In this document: piece after piece, positions 23,664 through 34,987 of the stretch | How the letters are laid out: every line of letters begins with the position of its first letter | Position numbering within the stretch: position 1 is the stretch's first letter | DNA from: Rhizopus arrhizus | Taxonomy: Eukaryota; Mucoromycota; Mucoromycetes; Mucorales; Rhizopodaceae | DNA length: 64,000 bases | NCBI GenBank assembly: GCA_024220505.1 | Contig: JAKZZE010000001.1 | Location: 1,984,001-2,048,000, forward strand | Reading direction: 5' to 3' | The notes under the pieces: generated by a model | What the model was told of the DNA's origin: nothing | The model's database searches: none | Seen by the model: only the letters and a program-made list of their open reading frames with translations | Translations under genes and position numbers: made by a program

Positions 23664-24328
23664 TTTATTTTATTTTTAAAAAAAAAAAAAAAAATTAAAA
23701 AAAAAAAGAATTTATAAAAATTTTTTAAAGTCTTTAAATTCAAACATGTTTGAAATAAAAGTCAGGCATTTAATCCGACTTGTTACGATTCAATCCCGAC
23801 ATGAACCAAGAAAGAAAAAAGAAAAAAAAAAAAACATGTTTATTTCTCTGTTCTTTAGAGTTCTTTGGTGTCATTTTGATCCAATTTTATGTAATCTTAC
23901 AGGGTCTGGAACACAAGATCTAAACTTAAAAATTGATTGGATGATGTTGGAGAATGAATTTATTGGGTGATTTTTTGTAGAACTGATTTTCAGTAGCCAA
24001 TGAAATCGTGAGAAAAAACCCTGTTTGTGTTCAAGGCCTGAACTCGAGGTGATGGTCATTTGCACGTGCGTTCTCTTTTGACGTGTTTTTCTTTTGAAAT
24101 CATAATAACCAAGGACTGTCAAACTCTAGATTCTTTTGCTTATAAAATAATCTAGTTTTCTTTTTTTTTTTTTTCTTTCTTTCTTGCAAAAATAAAAAGA
24201 ATAACAAATAAAAAAAAAAAATCATCTCATATCGGACTTGTAGTCCATAATTAAAATGAAATGCAACAACAATAAAAAGGCAAGGCAACATGAATTCTTT
24301 TCACTGTTTAGAGAGAAATAATAAAATG
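23664..24328. other. Intergenic region, arrestin promoter side
   Basis: About 660 bp between the arrestin start and the F-box gene stop. It contains A runs around 23680-23708 and 23822-23834 and pyrimidine tracts around 24160. No gene is supported. Confidence 0.35.
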
Positions 24329-26115
24329 CTATCTTTTATTCACCGTATGTCTACACTCGACCACACGTCTTCCTAGTTGTTCAGTAGCCCAAGCGACAGC
24401 ATCCGCTTGAATCCTGTGACAGTTATTGATGACCAACTTTTGAAGAGATCCTCTTTGACTCTCGACCACTTTCTTGAGACCAAGACCGGTGAGATGCCTA
24501 CTTTGGGAAACATCCAATCGTTTCAGTTGATTTTGATTGGGAAAACTAGCCAACACAGCATCCGTCACTCCCTGAGATTGCGTGATTTTTAAATCTTCTA
24601 GTCTGGGACAGGCAGACAGGAGGGTGATCAGGTCCTCTTGATCGAGATCCAAGGTACTTGTCAAATAAAGTGTCTGAAGTTCACTCAGTCCGGTCAGTGC
24701 CATTTTGGACAGCAAAGGTCCTAATCCGGTATAATTGGCAATGGCGATGGTCTGAAGTGAATTGGATGAGAGAAAGTTGTGTTGGATCAGGTTTGCACTT
24801 GTAAGGGATACGGTACGCAAGTGGATGTGTCGCAAGCTGAGTTTGATGTTGGGTAAAGCATCCATCGGGTTCGGCTGGATGTGATGAAAGTTCAAGATGA
24901 CAGATTCTAGTTTGGGACAGTGGACATGAAGCGCATGATAAAATCGATGTATGTCCATCGTACGAATCGTTAATTGAAGGAGACGTAAATTTGGAAAATA
25001 AGACAAGAGTTTAAATAGGCTATTGTCTGAAACTTGCTCTGATTCTAGATTCATTCTTAATTCTATTAAGTCTGTCTTGTATACTTTTCTTTCTTGCACT
25101 CTTTCATCAAAACTACGATCTTCTTCAATCACCGAATTGATCTTCAAGATTGAAAGTCGTTTTAATTTTGTGCAATATTTTAATACGTGATCAAAGATGT
25201 CATGGATACCAATTCCCCAAGTGTCATCCAAGTTTAAATCAACAAGGTTTTTACCCATCAATCGAAGTGTACGCAAGAATAAGGCAGGAGGTGGATGACA
25301 TGCTTTTAAGTCTAATTTGGGTTATAATCATCACTTGGCTTATAAATCTATTTACCTAATCGCTCAAGGTATTGACAATCCTCACTAATCACAAGTTTTA
25401 ATACCTTTTCCATCAAATTCTGTTCAGCATCTGATAAAGTCAATCGTCTCACATGTCGACCTTGAGCATAGGTCATGTATCTCTTCACAATCTGTCCATT
25501 TATCTTTTTATTTTCAAAATCTAATTCTCGCCACATCCCACTCCAACTTGTTGCAAATGCATACCAAGACCTACAGACTGCCATACACTGTACTCGTCGA
25601 TCAAATGAGAGATAAGAAAAGATCATGGCCTTGATATCATAGGGCAAGACCATCATAAAATCAATACCAACAGCAATCGCTCTTTCTGCACTTTTTTTCA
25701 TGGTTGAAATCAAATCGTATCTTTTATCTTCCCTACTCACTTTTTCCAGTCCAAGATCATAAGCTTTCATGGCCCCCTTGAATTTCTTTTGAAGCGATAA
25801 AATCTTGCCTGCTCTTAAATAACCTCTGGCATCCCTGGGTGCAACTGTGATTATTCTCTTGGCATCACTTAGAGCTGAAGAATAATCCTTTAATTTCTCA
25901 AAACAAGCCGCACGACAATCAAGAATGGTTACTTGATCAGGTTGCATACCAAGTGCACGTGTGAAGAGAGCAGTAGCATCTTCAAATTTAGATTGCTTAT
26001 AGGCTTCTTGTGCATCTGAAAAAACTTTATGCCAAATTTCTTCCACTTCTGATTTTGATTTCTTTTGTGTTGCTGATTCACTGGATCCTGTCTGCTTTCT
26101 TTTGTACATTTTCAA
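24329..26115 (-). CDS. TPR / F-box / LRR protein, Pof3/Dia2-like
   Basis: Substrate receptor of an SCF ubiquitin ligase; the yeast relatives Dia2 and Pof3 act in replisome disassembly and genome stability. Two exons, 26115-25356 and 25311-24329; 580 aa, close to the ~577 aa of fission yeast Pof3. Three TPR-like helix pairs lie at about residues 27-135 (AYKQSKFEDATALFTRALGM, AACFEKLKDYSSALSDAKR, AGKILSLQKKFKGAMKAYD). The F-box lies at about 155-200 (MVLPYDIKAMIFSYLSF...CMAVCRSWYAFA). A C-terminal leucine-rich repeat series runs from residue ~250 to the end (LVDLNLDDTWGIG, LVINNCHRIQADAVAW). The spliced junction reads ERLDLKACHPPPALF. The TPR-F-box-LRR order is diagnostic for this subfamily. 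Function is by homology. Confidence 0.85.
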
Positions 26116-26727
26116 AAGAAATAGACCCTATTTTTATTTTTTTTATTTTATAAAAGGGAAATTTATTCGGGTGCTGTACAAGAAAAAGACGTTAAGCCAA
26201 TCACTTGACTTTTTAAATATGCTGTTTAGACAGATTGAATTTGTGACAGAGTGAGAATGATGATTTGCTGTAATTAGCCTATTTATTGAAGAAGAAGAAA
26301 AAAAAGCTCAAGTAAAGGCTCATCCTTGCTCTTTTTGTGATAGATTCGCAAAGGATGATGACATGAATAGACTGCAAGTAGTGATGGTTCTACAGATTAG
26401 AATGAGTTTAAAAAACTTTTTCATCCAAAATGGGTAAACGCAAACTTTTATCTAATCTTTTCAAAACTAGTTAATTACAAAATACTTGCAAGCTGTGACT
26501 TGTAAGAGACTTTTTGAAAGAAGAAAAGAGATTTTTTATAAAAAGGTGTATGCAAATAGACAATGCTTTCATTTTAAAAAATTAAAACTGGTTTTGAAGT
26601 AACTTAATGTAACATTCGATAAAGAAGTTGTAGTAAAACCTGTTATTTTAATGCGATTTATAACAAATTAATTTTAATAGCCGAAGTCAAAAATCTTTTT
26701 TTTCTACACTTTTTATTCACTTTAATA
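26116..26727. other. Divergent intergenic region between F-box and HSF-type genes
   Basis: About 610 bp, AT-rich, with both flanking genes starting outward. It presumably contains both promoters. No other feature is recognised. Confidence 0.4.
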
Positions 26728-27854
26728 ATGTCTAGTTCATGCAGTATACCAGAATTCGTAAAAAAGTTATTCAAGTAAGAGAAACACTAGAAAAAAAAAA
26801 AAAACAAAACTCATGCTTACTAAAAACTATACAACTTGGAAATAGCATGTTGGAAGAAAATGCCTATCCGCAAATATTCTCTTGGGGAATAGAAAACGAT
26901 ACATTTGTTGTTAAAGATCCCAATGAGTTTGCTAGATACATTCTGCCAAAACATTTTAAACATTCTAATTTTGCAAGTTTTGTACGTCAGTTGAATAAGT
27001 ATGACTTTCATAAACTAAGACTACCTGAAGATGGACAGCGTGTTTATGGTGATCAGGTACATATAGGCATACACACGTAAACACGTTCTTTTTTAACTTG
27101 GATTCTTTTTTTTTTCTTAGGCATGGGAATTTCAGCATCCTAGTTTTAAGCGTAATAGACAAGACTTGTTGGAAGAGATAAAGGTAGAATATCTGATTAA
27201 TAAGTGGGATGATTTATTAAAAAGGTGAATATTTTTAGAGAAAACCTTCTGGAAAGGCTTTACAAAGTATTTCTCAAGCTACATCGGATACAACTGTGAA
27301 TCTTTCAGGAGTCAAACCACAAAAAGTCGAAGAAAACTTAAAATCACATGCAGCTAGCCTTCAAAAGGAAATCGATGGTCTGAAAGAGACACAAAAGGAC
27401 ATGACCAGTACATTAGAGCAATTTGATAAAAAGTACGCTTTAATTCTGCAAAACATAAAAGGTTTTAAGAGGAATATGGAAGAACAAGATGCATTAATGA
27501 AGGATATTATGCATTTTGTATCGAAAAAAAGTATGAAAAAAAAAAACATTTGTTTCATGTAGAACTTGACTTACCCTTTTTATTTCTATACACAAAGAAC
27601 CAAAGATGATGGACAAAGGATTATCAAATATTATACATCAGTACTGTGATCTGACGAGTAAAAGTGAAATGCAACTAAGTAGAATCAGTAGAGCTATTGA
27701 GTCACCTGGTGAGATTGATTCAATCATGCAAAACACATTACATGTATCTATCAATTCATCCTCTTTATCATCTATCACACTAACCTCTTTATCTTATCCA
27801 GCGTCCATCTCATCATCTTCACTAACAAATATATGTGGTGTTTGTGTTGATTGA
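26728..27854 (+). CDS. Heat-shock-factor-type DNA-binding protein
   Basis: Transcription factor with an HSF winged-helix domain. Five exons: 26728-26774, 26846-27056, 27121-27183, 27239-27530, 27598-27854; 289 aa. The HSF domain begins right after the start (IPEFVKKLF) and continues as [43 protein letters not shown] (recognition helix) and [22 protein letters not shown]. The coding start at 26728 is needed to give the first helix. After the domain, residues ~130-200 form a coiled coil ([35 protein letters not shown]), a likely trimerisation or dimerisation element as in HSF/Skn7 proteins. There is no response-regulator receiver domain, so it is not Skn7. The C-terminus is Ser/Thr-rich. It is shorter than Hsf1 and could be a Mga1/Sfl-like member. 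Confidence 0.85.
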
Positions 27855-28551
27855 TACTGTGTCTGTGTGTTTTTATTGGCATCCAATTGGTTTAGTTTTA
27901 TCGATCTGTGATTCTTGAGATGATATTCATTAAACTGCCTCAATTAGACGAGTGGTATCATTGATGAAAGAGAATTCAGTACAACAGGTCGAGAAATACA
28001 TCAGCATACTACTGTTTAAGCTTTTAAAGAACCTTTAATATCTTGATTGAAGGGTGTCACGTCCGACTAGTATTACACACACAACATTATGTTTATTTGG
28101 TAAAACAAAACCATAAAGAATAGTAAACTGAATGTAATACATCAACTAACACTTCTGGATAATGACATGAAAGAGATACTGATCGCATAACAATCATCAT
28201 CATCTATAACAAAACTAAACAAACACAGTCACCAATTTATTCATACAACTCTCAAACTAGTATACCCATTTTCCCTAAATCTTTTATGTAAATCAAACCT
28301 TGTTCTCGTATTTAAACACAGTACCTGAATAAATCGCTCTTTCAATGTGCACAGCCCTTTGGGTCACTTTTAAACCGCGTTGTCATGCAATTTTTTTATT
28401 ATTATTGATTGATAAAAATTAAATAGTGTGAACTTATTATAATGAACACAAAGAATTTTATGATGGAGCAACTGAAAATAAAAAATATTTTATTCACTGA
28501 GATTATAGAAAGTTGAACTTAAAAGTCCTCATTTGATCTTTTGAAAATAGA
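27855..28551. other. Intergenic region before the MCM7 relic
   Basis: About 700 bp with no open frame of note; AT-rich and without a recognised repeat. Confidence 0.35.
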
Positions 28552-29598
28552 CAGTACTCCGAAATACATGATGACTTTGAAATTGTCCCTGAAATTAGTG
28601 ATCATAATGACGTCAAGGATACTTTACTGCTCTTGTTGGCTGGAGGCAGAACAAGGCAGAGGATGATGGTATAAAGATTTGTAAATATTCTGAAATACAC
28701 TTGATGACTCTCTATGGTATCTATACGACTAATAAAGGCTCATCTGGTATGGATTTGTTGGCATCTGTGATACGAGGTTCAATAAAGATGTAATGATTAG
28801 AAAGTTGATGCACTTGTTTTGGCCAACAGTGGTATTCGTTTCATTTGACAAGATGAATGAATCGGATCAAACAACTATATATAAAGTCACGGACAGTAAG
28901 CAAAGACTGATCTTGATTGGACTCTGAACACCCCATGCTCCACTTTGGTTACTGTCAACTCTTTTTATAGTCGCCACACTATTAGCAACTTTGCTACACA
29001 AAATATCAGCTGGTCAGCTGTCTTCCGTTTTGATATTCTTTATGTCATTCTTGATAAGCCATCTCAAGACATGGATTATATTTTAGTAAAACATCTCACC
29101 AGCGTACATACGGATAGGAAGCCGCCTCAAAGAGGATTGGACCTCTTGAAATTCAGCATAAACATGAAGCACACGCTAAAAAGAAACAATCTGTTTTGAT
29201 GCCCAAATTATCCGAATATATCAGCATCACTTACGTCAGTTTGAGATATCCATACAAATTAAATAAAGTGCGTAAACAGCATCTACTTGTGCTCTCTACG
29301 CGTACTTTACTTGATATCGTTTGTGTGTGTGTGTTCAGCTGAATCTGCAGAGATATCAGTTATAAATGACGTTTGGTGATTGATGTGTCAAAGTCCTCTT
29401 TGTCGAAAGATAGCAGTAAATGTGCCAGACATCCAATTTTTGCAATCTCCAACAATGTAAACGAGTGCGTTTTACAAAATGCGACTTTAATTTCTAGAAA
29501 TAGTGTATTTTCATTCAGTTGGACAATACATTGAATCTGAAGGTTATACAAAAGCTCAATTAGAAGAAACCATTCGTGGTTATTCTACAAGTCAGTGA
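28552..29598 (+). pseudogene. Decayed MCM7 replicative helicase copy
   Basis: The plus strand carries, in order but in changing frames, the signature blocks of MCM7. VPEISDHNDVKDTLLLLLAGG matches the PEIxGHxDVKKALLLLLVGG entry to the AAA+ core. GIYTTNKGSSGMDLLASVIR matches the GVYTTGKGSSGVGLTAAV block. SFDKMNESDQTTI matches the Walker B region (normally DEFDKM). FRFDILYVILDKPSQDMD (about 29019-29070) matches SRFDILFLILDxPSxDxD, and HLTSVHTDRKPP follows. Then LSEYISITYVSLRYP, STRTLLDIV and, after an intron-like GTTTGTG...TTCAG, the C-terminal YIESEGYTKAQLEETIRGY. The Walker A segment is unrecognisable, and stops and frame changes occur throughout. No product can be made. It is likely a gene duplicate, as spacing suggests an intron was retained. 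It shows that a functional MCM7 should lie elsewhere in the genome. Confidence 0.8.
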
Positions 29599-30353
29599 CA
29601 ATATTCTGGCCCTTTTTTTTTTTTTTTTTTCATTAATTAAAAACAACCAATGAAAAGTATTTGTATCTCATCAAGTTCTGGATTAAATAAAATGTTTAAC
29701 CCAGGAAATTAAAAAAATCGGGACCTGAGTTCAATCAAAAAACTAAAAAGGCTCACTACAGCATGTACAGTGTTTCCGGAATTACTTGTCGCACATTTTG
29801 CAATTGTTGTCGCATGCTTAAAAACGGATGTCGGATTTCCAAGAAACAGATATTGGGATTTTTTGATCAACCTGTCGCCTTTTTGGTTTTGTCTTGACGG
29901 CAAGGAGTTGTCGGGGTATCCTAATGGTCCATGTAAAGTATAAAGACAATGTAAAAGACAGTAAAAATACAAAAAAACGTTTATTGAAAGAATCAAATCA
30001 AATCATCTAAACTAACGGTAAGCGACAAGGTAAACTAAACTACACTAAATAGAGTTTCCATTGAGACAATCATCAAAGCGGGATCAAAGAGTAATGTAAT
30101 CCACTGACTTGACCCCATATTCCAACGACTGAGCCCATCAACATACAAAAGTTAGCAATAAACCAAAAATCATTGTCGTTTTTCCCATAGTATGTAGATC
30201 CAATAACTTGGTATCGCCCTGTATAATCATCATCATCATCGCCGCCACCATTGTAGTATCATTCCTAATTCTAACAGTACCTTACCCTATCACATTACCA
30301 TCAGTCCCTAATCCCACCATAAAAGTCAATCCATAAAAAAAATATTTATTTTT
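29599..30353. other. Gene-poor stretch between the MCM7 relic and the transposon mosaic
   Basis: Contains a T run (29613-29630) and, at about 29766, a TACAGTGTTTCCGGAATTAC string that looks like a Tc1-type terminal repeat; no partner end was found. Otherwise no gene is seen. Confidence 0.35.
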
Positions 30354-31210
30354 TCATTTCGAAGCATAGTGTCCAGTGGTATTTTTTCGTTTCCTATCCT
30401 TCTTTTTATCCAATACAAACATAACATCAGTTGAAGTCAGAGAATCACGGCGCCAAGAGATATCATCATTGTTGTTGTCAGGCTTGCACAAATTTTCAAA
30501 GGTATGTATGACATTTTTTAACCAACTAAAGTTTGTGAGGTAAGCAGGCACTTCCATAACAGACATTGGGCATTGAAGACGGGCCAATTCAGTCATGATA
30601 TACAATCCATCAGCATGTAGTTTGATCAAATAAAAGGTGATGTACGGGCCTAGAAAATAGAATACAGTTAGAATTACAATCAATACAACTCGTACTTTTT
30701 TGCCGACACGAAACTCACCAACAACATGTATCGCCAAATTGCCGGATAACTTGTTCCCATCGATCGCATTTTTACCAAATACAGCCAGTCGCAGAAGGTC
30801 CCAATTTACCAAATAGTGATTACCAGCCATTGATTGTCGCTTCACTTCACCGAATCCTACATTTGCGCCGTCGTCCGTTTGGTGTTGAAAAATGGTGATG
30901 ATGCAGTCAGGGCAGCCATTAAAACCAGGTGATCGTTTGTGATTGTCGGCAAGGTCAGTGGATGAGAATTCGAAGCGTATATTTCTTTCCTGATTGTCAA
31001 ACAAGGGTTGCAGTGCTGGTAAGATGTATCTTGTGATGAATGTTGTTTCAGATATTTCAATATTTGTTGCATCAACAGGGAGGAGTTGTAGGAGCTGCGA
31101 TGCCGAGACCAGTAGCCTTTTGTCGATAGGATCATCAATGGTGTTTGCCAGGAGAAGTAGACGTAGCGTTGCTTCTGTTGAGCCGCCAGAAGGATATAAC
31201 TCACGAGCAA
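30354..31210 (-). CDS. PD-(D/E)XK nuclease-like module of unknown function
   Basis: The C-terminal ~280 codons of a 565-codon frame. Features in order: TTFITRYILPALQPLF helix, then GCPDCIITI and, after 19 residues, GFGEVKRQ, giving PD-(x19)-EVK, the spacing and residues of the PD-(D/E)XK nuclease core. NWDLLRLAVFGKNAID is a conserved-looking helix, then AIHVVG and ITFYLIKLHADGLYIMTELA. Between the last two, 69 in-frame bases (GTGAGT...TTCTAG, about 30650-30718) look like an intron. I recall an expanded Mucoromycota family of unknown function with this layout (SETTF start, PD...GE core, WDL..L..FGK helix), but I cannot search. Its own ATG is missing; upstream it runs in frame into reverse transcriptase. 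Whether it is active, or a host gene cut by a transposon, is open. A Ser/Lys-rich tail ends at 30354. Confidence 0.5.
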
Positions 31211-32612
31211 TAGCTTTACGTTTGGTTGTCAAAGGGGAGCGTAAATAAAAGCAATTCTGGGAGGGGGACCAGGTAAACAAATCGAACAGCAAGTGTTTCA
31301 GTGTCAATGAAGCTGTATCAACAGAGGACGGTCGGTTTGACTCGGATTGAACCGAGATGAGCACAGAAGACAAAGGAAGATCAGCGAACCAACGAGTAGA
31401 CCAATCTGGCAAGATCACCAAGGGTGGTAATCGACAAAGGAGCTTACAAAAATGATCCAACAAAGGCAATTTGCCAAAGAGGAACCTATATTTGTCAGGA
31501 TATAGCAACACTGAGAGAATGGATGTATGATCAGTGTATAGCTGAATGCTGTGTACCAACCAAGGAGAGACAAAATCAGACAGCGAAAGACGTCGTAGTA
31601 AGCGTTGAAGATAAACTAAATGTAAAGCCACTGCTTGATCCTCGATGTCCACTAAACCGATGCTACCAAACCTTCGAGGCAAGCAAAGGATAGACCAAGA
31701 GGGGGCAGGCCAAAAGGGTAGTATGAATTTGCGTACATTTGATTTGATCTCTTTGAGCCACTGTCCAGGAGCTGGAATAACACGTAGGATATGCCAAAGT
31801 CGACTCAAAATCATGGAATTTGCAGCAAGGCCCGCACCTCGAATAGACAGATGACGAGCTCTGAGACAAGCACACTGGCGTATGATCTTCATTTTGATAT
31901 CAGAAAGGAAAGAAGCAAGCTGATCAGAGTTGTGGTACAGAGGATAGCCCAGGTAACGAACCGCGTCTGGAGACGAGGCATCGTGCCAGGTTATATCATT
32001 CGAAGCTGCAATAGACAACCAGTCGGCATGAGCCACACCAGAAAGAGACAACAGAACCGTTTTTTTGCAAATTCACTCGAGCATTAGATGCCCGGCCATA
32101 CTTACCCAACAGGTCGAGGAGTACCGGCCATTCACTAGGGTGTGTGAGAAAAACTTCCAAGTCATCCGCATAACTTAGCAATTTAATAGGCGGAGGAACT
32201 GAGTTCAAAGCCTGAGGTATCGTAGGTGGTTGACCATCCAAACCAATCTCTGGTGACATAGGAGATGGTTTGTGGGACGGTTTAAGCGGGACAGGAGCAA
32301 GGGAAACACCTACGAGACTTGGGCAAGAAAGGATAGACCTGTGTAAAGGTTCAAACGCCAAATTAAAGAGAAGAGGAGACAAAGGATCACCCTGTCGAAG
32401 GCCCCGAAGCTGAGGAATAGGGGAACCGAGCCAACCGTTAATGGAGACCGAAACCTGTGTACCAAAAAACAAGAGAGATAGGCATGAAACCAAGGTGTCC
32501 GGAAAGCCAAAGTGAACGAGGACACGGCGAAGATACTCGAGATGGACCCGATCTTATGCCTTTTCTTGATCCAAAAGGACAGCAACCTGCGGAAGGGATG
32601 GCGCAACAGATC
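31211..32612 (-). mobile_element. Truncated LINE-type reverse transcriptase
   Basis: Minus-strand non-LTR retrotransposon fragment. RT motifs appear in order: LLDQEKA-stop-DRVHLEYL (the first catalytic Asp block; the Tyr codon of AYDRV is TAA at 32554-32556), GLRQGDPLSPLLFNLAFEPL (template-grip block), LLSYADDLEVFL (catalytic YADD), then after a frame change VRYLGYPLYHN and SRLWHILRVIPAP of the thumb. The frame change sits at a run of seven A on the minus strand near 32064-32070; with six the frame would be continuous. The 5' endonuclease part and the 3' zinc-knuckle/RNase part are absent. The element is dead. It is bounded upstream by a transposase fragment and downstream by the PD-(D/E)XK-like module. 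Confidence 0.85.
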
Positions 32613-33098
32613 GTAAGCATTTGGATCATTGTCAAAAAATTCAATTAGACTTTGCTTATGCTCATCCTGCAACTTATTTTTAGGTCTGTTTTGACTATTT
32701 ATTTTCTTCTCAAGAGTAAAAGAATCTGGATCTTCTTGTAGCTTCTTCCACCAAGTGCGAGCAGTGCTTTCTTTGACATCAGCTTTTCGGGCAGCTGCAG
32801 CAACTGACATTACATGTTGGATTTTGTAATGAAAAAAAAGCTCTTTCGAGGCTAGCGTATATTCCATATACTTCTTTGATCGAGTGGCTCTTACATCCAT
32901 GACGATGTCTTTGCTTTGTTCAGATTGTTTTTGATCCGTGGGTGCACTAGCCTTTTTTTCAAGGCACGAATCGAGATTAACCAATTGCCTTACAGCAAAA
33001 GGGTCTGGTCTCTCATCCACAACGTCCTTAGCTTCATGTCCAGCCTCATCGAAAATATTTCCTTGGTCATCTTCTTTCAAGGATACTAGTTTAGACAT
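32613..33098 (-). pseudogene. Truncated transposase N-terminus (HTH domain)
   Basis: Open from ATG 33098 (MSKLVSLKEDD) for about 160 codons. An acidic, Gln/Ser-containing leader is followed by a helix-turn-helix: MSVAAAARKADVKESTARTW, then a basic linker (NSQNRPKNKL) and DEHKQSLIEFFDNDPNAY, the usual second helix bundle entry of Tc1/IS630-like transposases from Mucorales (from memory). Similarity stops at the Tyr codon at 32613, where LINE sequence begins. The catalytic DDE region is missing, so this is a 5' fragment, presumably cut by the retroelement insertion. Confidence 0.65.
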
Positions 33099-33425
33099 TT
33101 CACAGTTTTTTAAAAATAAAGTGTGAAATGATTTTCTCACAATCCACGAAATGAACTTCAAACAACCAGTGAATTTTATTTGGTAAGTCCCTCAATTTTT
33201 ATTTGAAAGTCCGTATTTTTTTTTATAAAATCCTCAGATTGGGAGTGGAACGACTGTAAAAGTGGCTTTCACAATAATTGAACATAAAAGCACTTTTATT
33301 TTCTATTTATAAATCAAAGCACAAAGTAACATGAAAAAAAAAGAAAGAAATTCCAAATAAGGCAATTGAAAGCTTATTACGTTCGTTCCAGACCTCCCCC
33401 CCTCATTTGAATGGTAGTTTTGGCA

Positions 33426-33433
33426 TATAAATA
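33426..33433 (+). promoter_or_regulatory. TATA box of the gene at 33482
   Basis: TATAAATA about 50 bp upstream of the ATG, followed by a pyrimidine-rich leader (CTTTCTCTCTTTTTC) as seen before several genes here. Confidence 0.55.
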
Positions 33434-33481
33434 GCTTCCTTTTCCTTTTACTTTCTCTCTTTTTCTTTTCTTTTCTTATTG

Positions 33482-33925
33482 ATGAATAACGACAAAAGAC
33501 AATCGGTTGATCCAATTTCCAAATGGACAAAAGTATTACAATTACTTTCTCCTCCTAATAAAAAACGAAGATCGACAACGACCGATGAAATGAAGAAATT
33601 GTACAGAAGAGGCATCTATATACCAGACCCAATACCAGATGAACCTCAAAATGCATGGCAATTACGTGAACTTTATCGTATCACTTCTGAGAAGCTTCAA
33701 ACCTCTCCTGTTCCTTTGTATAAATCAGTTCACTTGAAGCGTCTGCTACATCAATTGAAAGACAAACAAGGTCTTTTATTCAAAAAAGAAGAAGAAGAGG
33801 ATGATGTTCCTTTGGGTGCCCTCATTGAAAAACGTCAAGTCTCACTGATTCTACCTGTCCTTCAACCGTTACAGCCTTGTTATTATAGTACAACAAATCA
33901 AAGATTCCCTATTCAATTAATGTAA
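33482..33925 (+). CDS. Hypothetical protein, 147 aa
   Basis: Single exon with a good TATA box. I do not recognise the product. The N-terminus has DPISKWTKVLQLLSPPNKKRR, a basic patch that could act as a nuclear signal. The middle has YRRGIYIPDPIPDEPQNAWQLRELYR, followed by a helical acidic stretch (KKEEEEDDVPLG) and a Pro/Gln-rich end. No signal peptide or membrane segment. The clean promoter and non-repetitive composition argue for a real gene. Confidence 0.6.
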   Translation: MNNDKRQSVDPISKWTKVLQLLSPPNKKRRSTTTDEMKKLYRRGIYIPDPIPDEPQNAWQLRELYRITSEKLQTSPVPLYKSVHLKRLLHQLKDKQGLLFKKEEEEDDVPLGALIEKRQVSLILPVLQPLQPCYYSTTNQRFPIQLM

Positions 33926-34987
33926 ATTCATTCTCTTCTTCATCCTGTACATAATTTAACTAATAATAAAAAGAAAAAAAAAATTTTTTTCATTCATCAA
34001 ACTTCATGAACCTCTGCATATGTCACAGAGAATGAAACTATTACTGCTCATAAGGAAAGGAGTATTTTATTAAAACCTTATTTGTTTGTAGGCGCAACGC
34101 AACAAAAAAAAAAGGGCATATATTTTTTTTGTTTGATGTGTGCATAAATCTTAAATCATTGTCAACTGCAGAATAATTTTGTTCTTAATCTCCTTTTATT
34201 TCTTTTTCCTTTATTTATATTGCATTACGCTTGGGTTTTGGAAAAAATATAATTTCGCATTAATTTACACATGTCATTGTTTATTCATCATTTGTTAAAA
34301 ATGAACTATTTAGTATTTACTATTCAATGACAGTTTAAACTTTTATATTTTTAACCTTAACTCTTGCATGAACCGGAGCCATGTTTCACAAACTAGGTAC
34401 TTTAACTCCTCTTTACAACAGAGTAAACTAGCGTCATTTTATTTCTATCAAACTGAATGCAATGCTAACCAGACGGGGAACAAGGAAACAAATACGTTAC
34501 TTTTCCTTAATCAAGTTCAAGGGCTGCATATTCTACTTGTGTTATACTTGACCTGAAGGTCTAATCAAATTCCAAAATGGACAGCATCAACAAGTATATG
34601 CATCATTTCCTGCTTTTTGGCCTTGATGTGTGATGTTCCCATGTGGTGGTGCCTGCATATTTGTTCTTGTAAATCAAAGAGAGTAGGAGGCATTTTATCT
34701 GATTGTAAGCGCTTTCCTTATTTCTTCTCACTTTTTTTTATAGAAAGCAATAAGTCAAACTGAATATTCTGATGGTTTATGATTATCATGAATAATAACA
34801 GAGAAGTTTTAGAGCTTCCTTGTACGTTTTTCGTTTATAATTTGCTTATTACTCTCCTCATCTTGGTTAAACATCTGTTGAAGGCTATTTTTACATGACA
34901 AATACTTTTTTTTAGGTTTATTTAAAATTATTATAACACGAAAAGAGAAAAATTCGTAATAAGGCTATGTATATAGAAACAAAGGAT
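33926..34987. other. Convergent intergenic region
   Basis: About 1 kb, AT-rich, between the stop of the 147-aa gene and the stop of the polygalacturonase gene. No gene is supported. Confidence 0.35.

Noticed and set aside
28945..29199. 84-codon frame as an independent gene
   Set aside because: It is one in-frame piece of the MCM7 relic; upstream and downstream MCM7 blocks lie in other frames.
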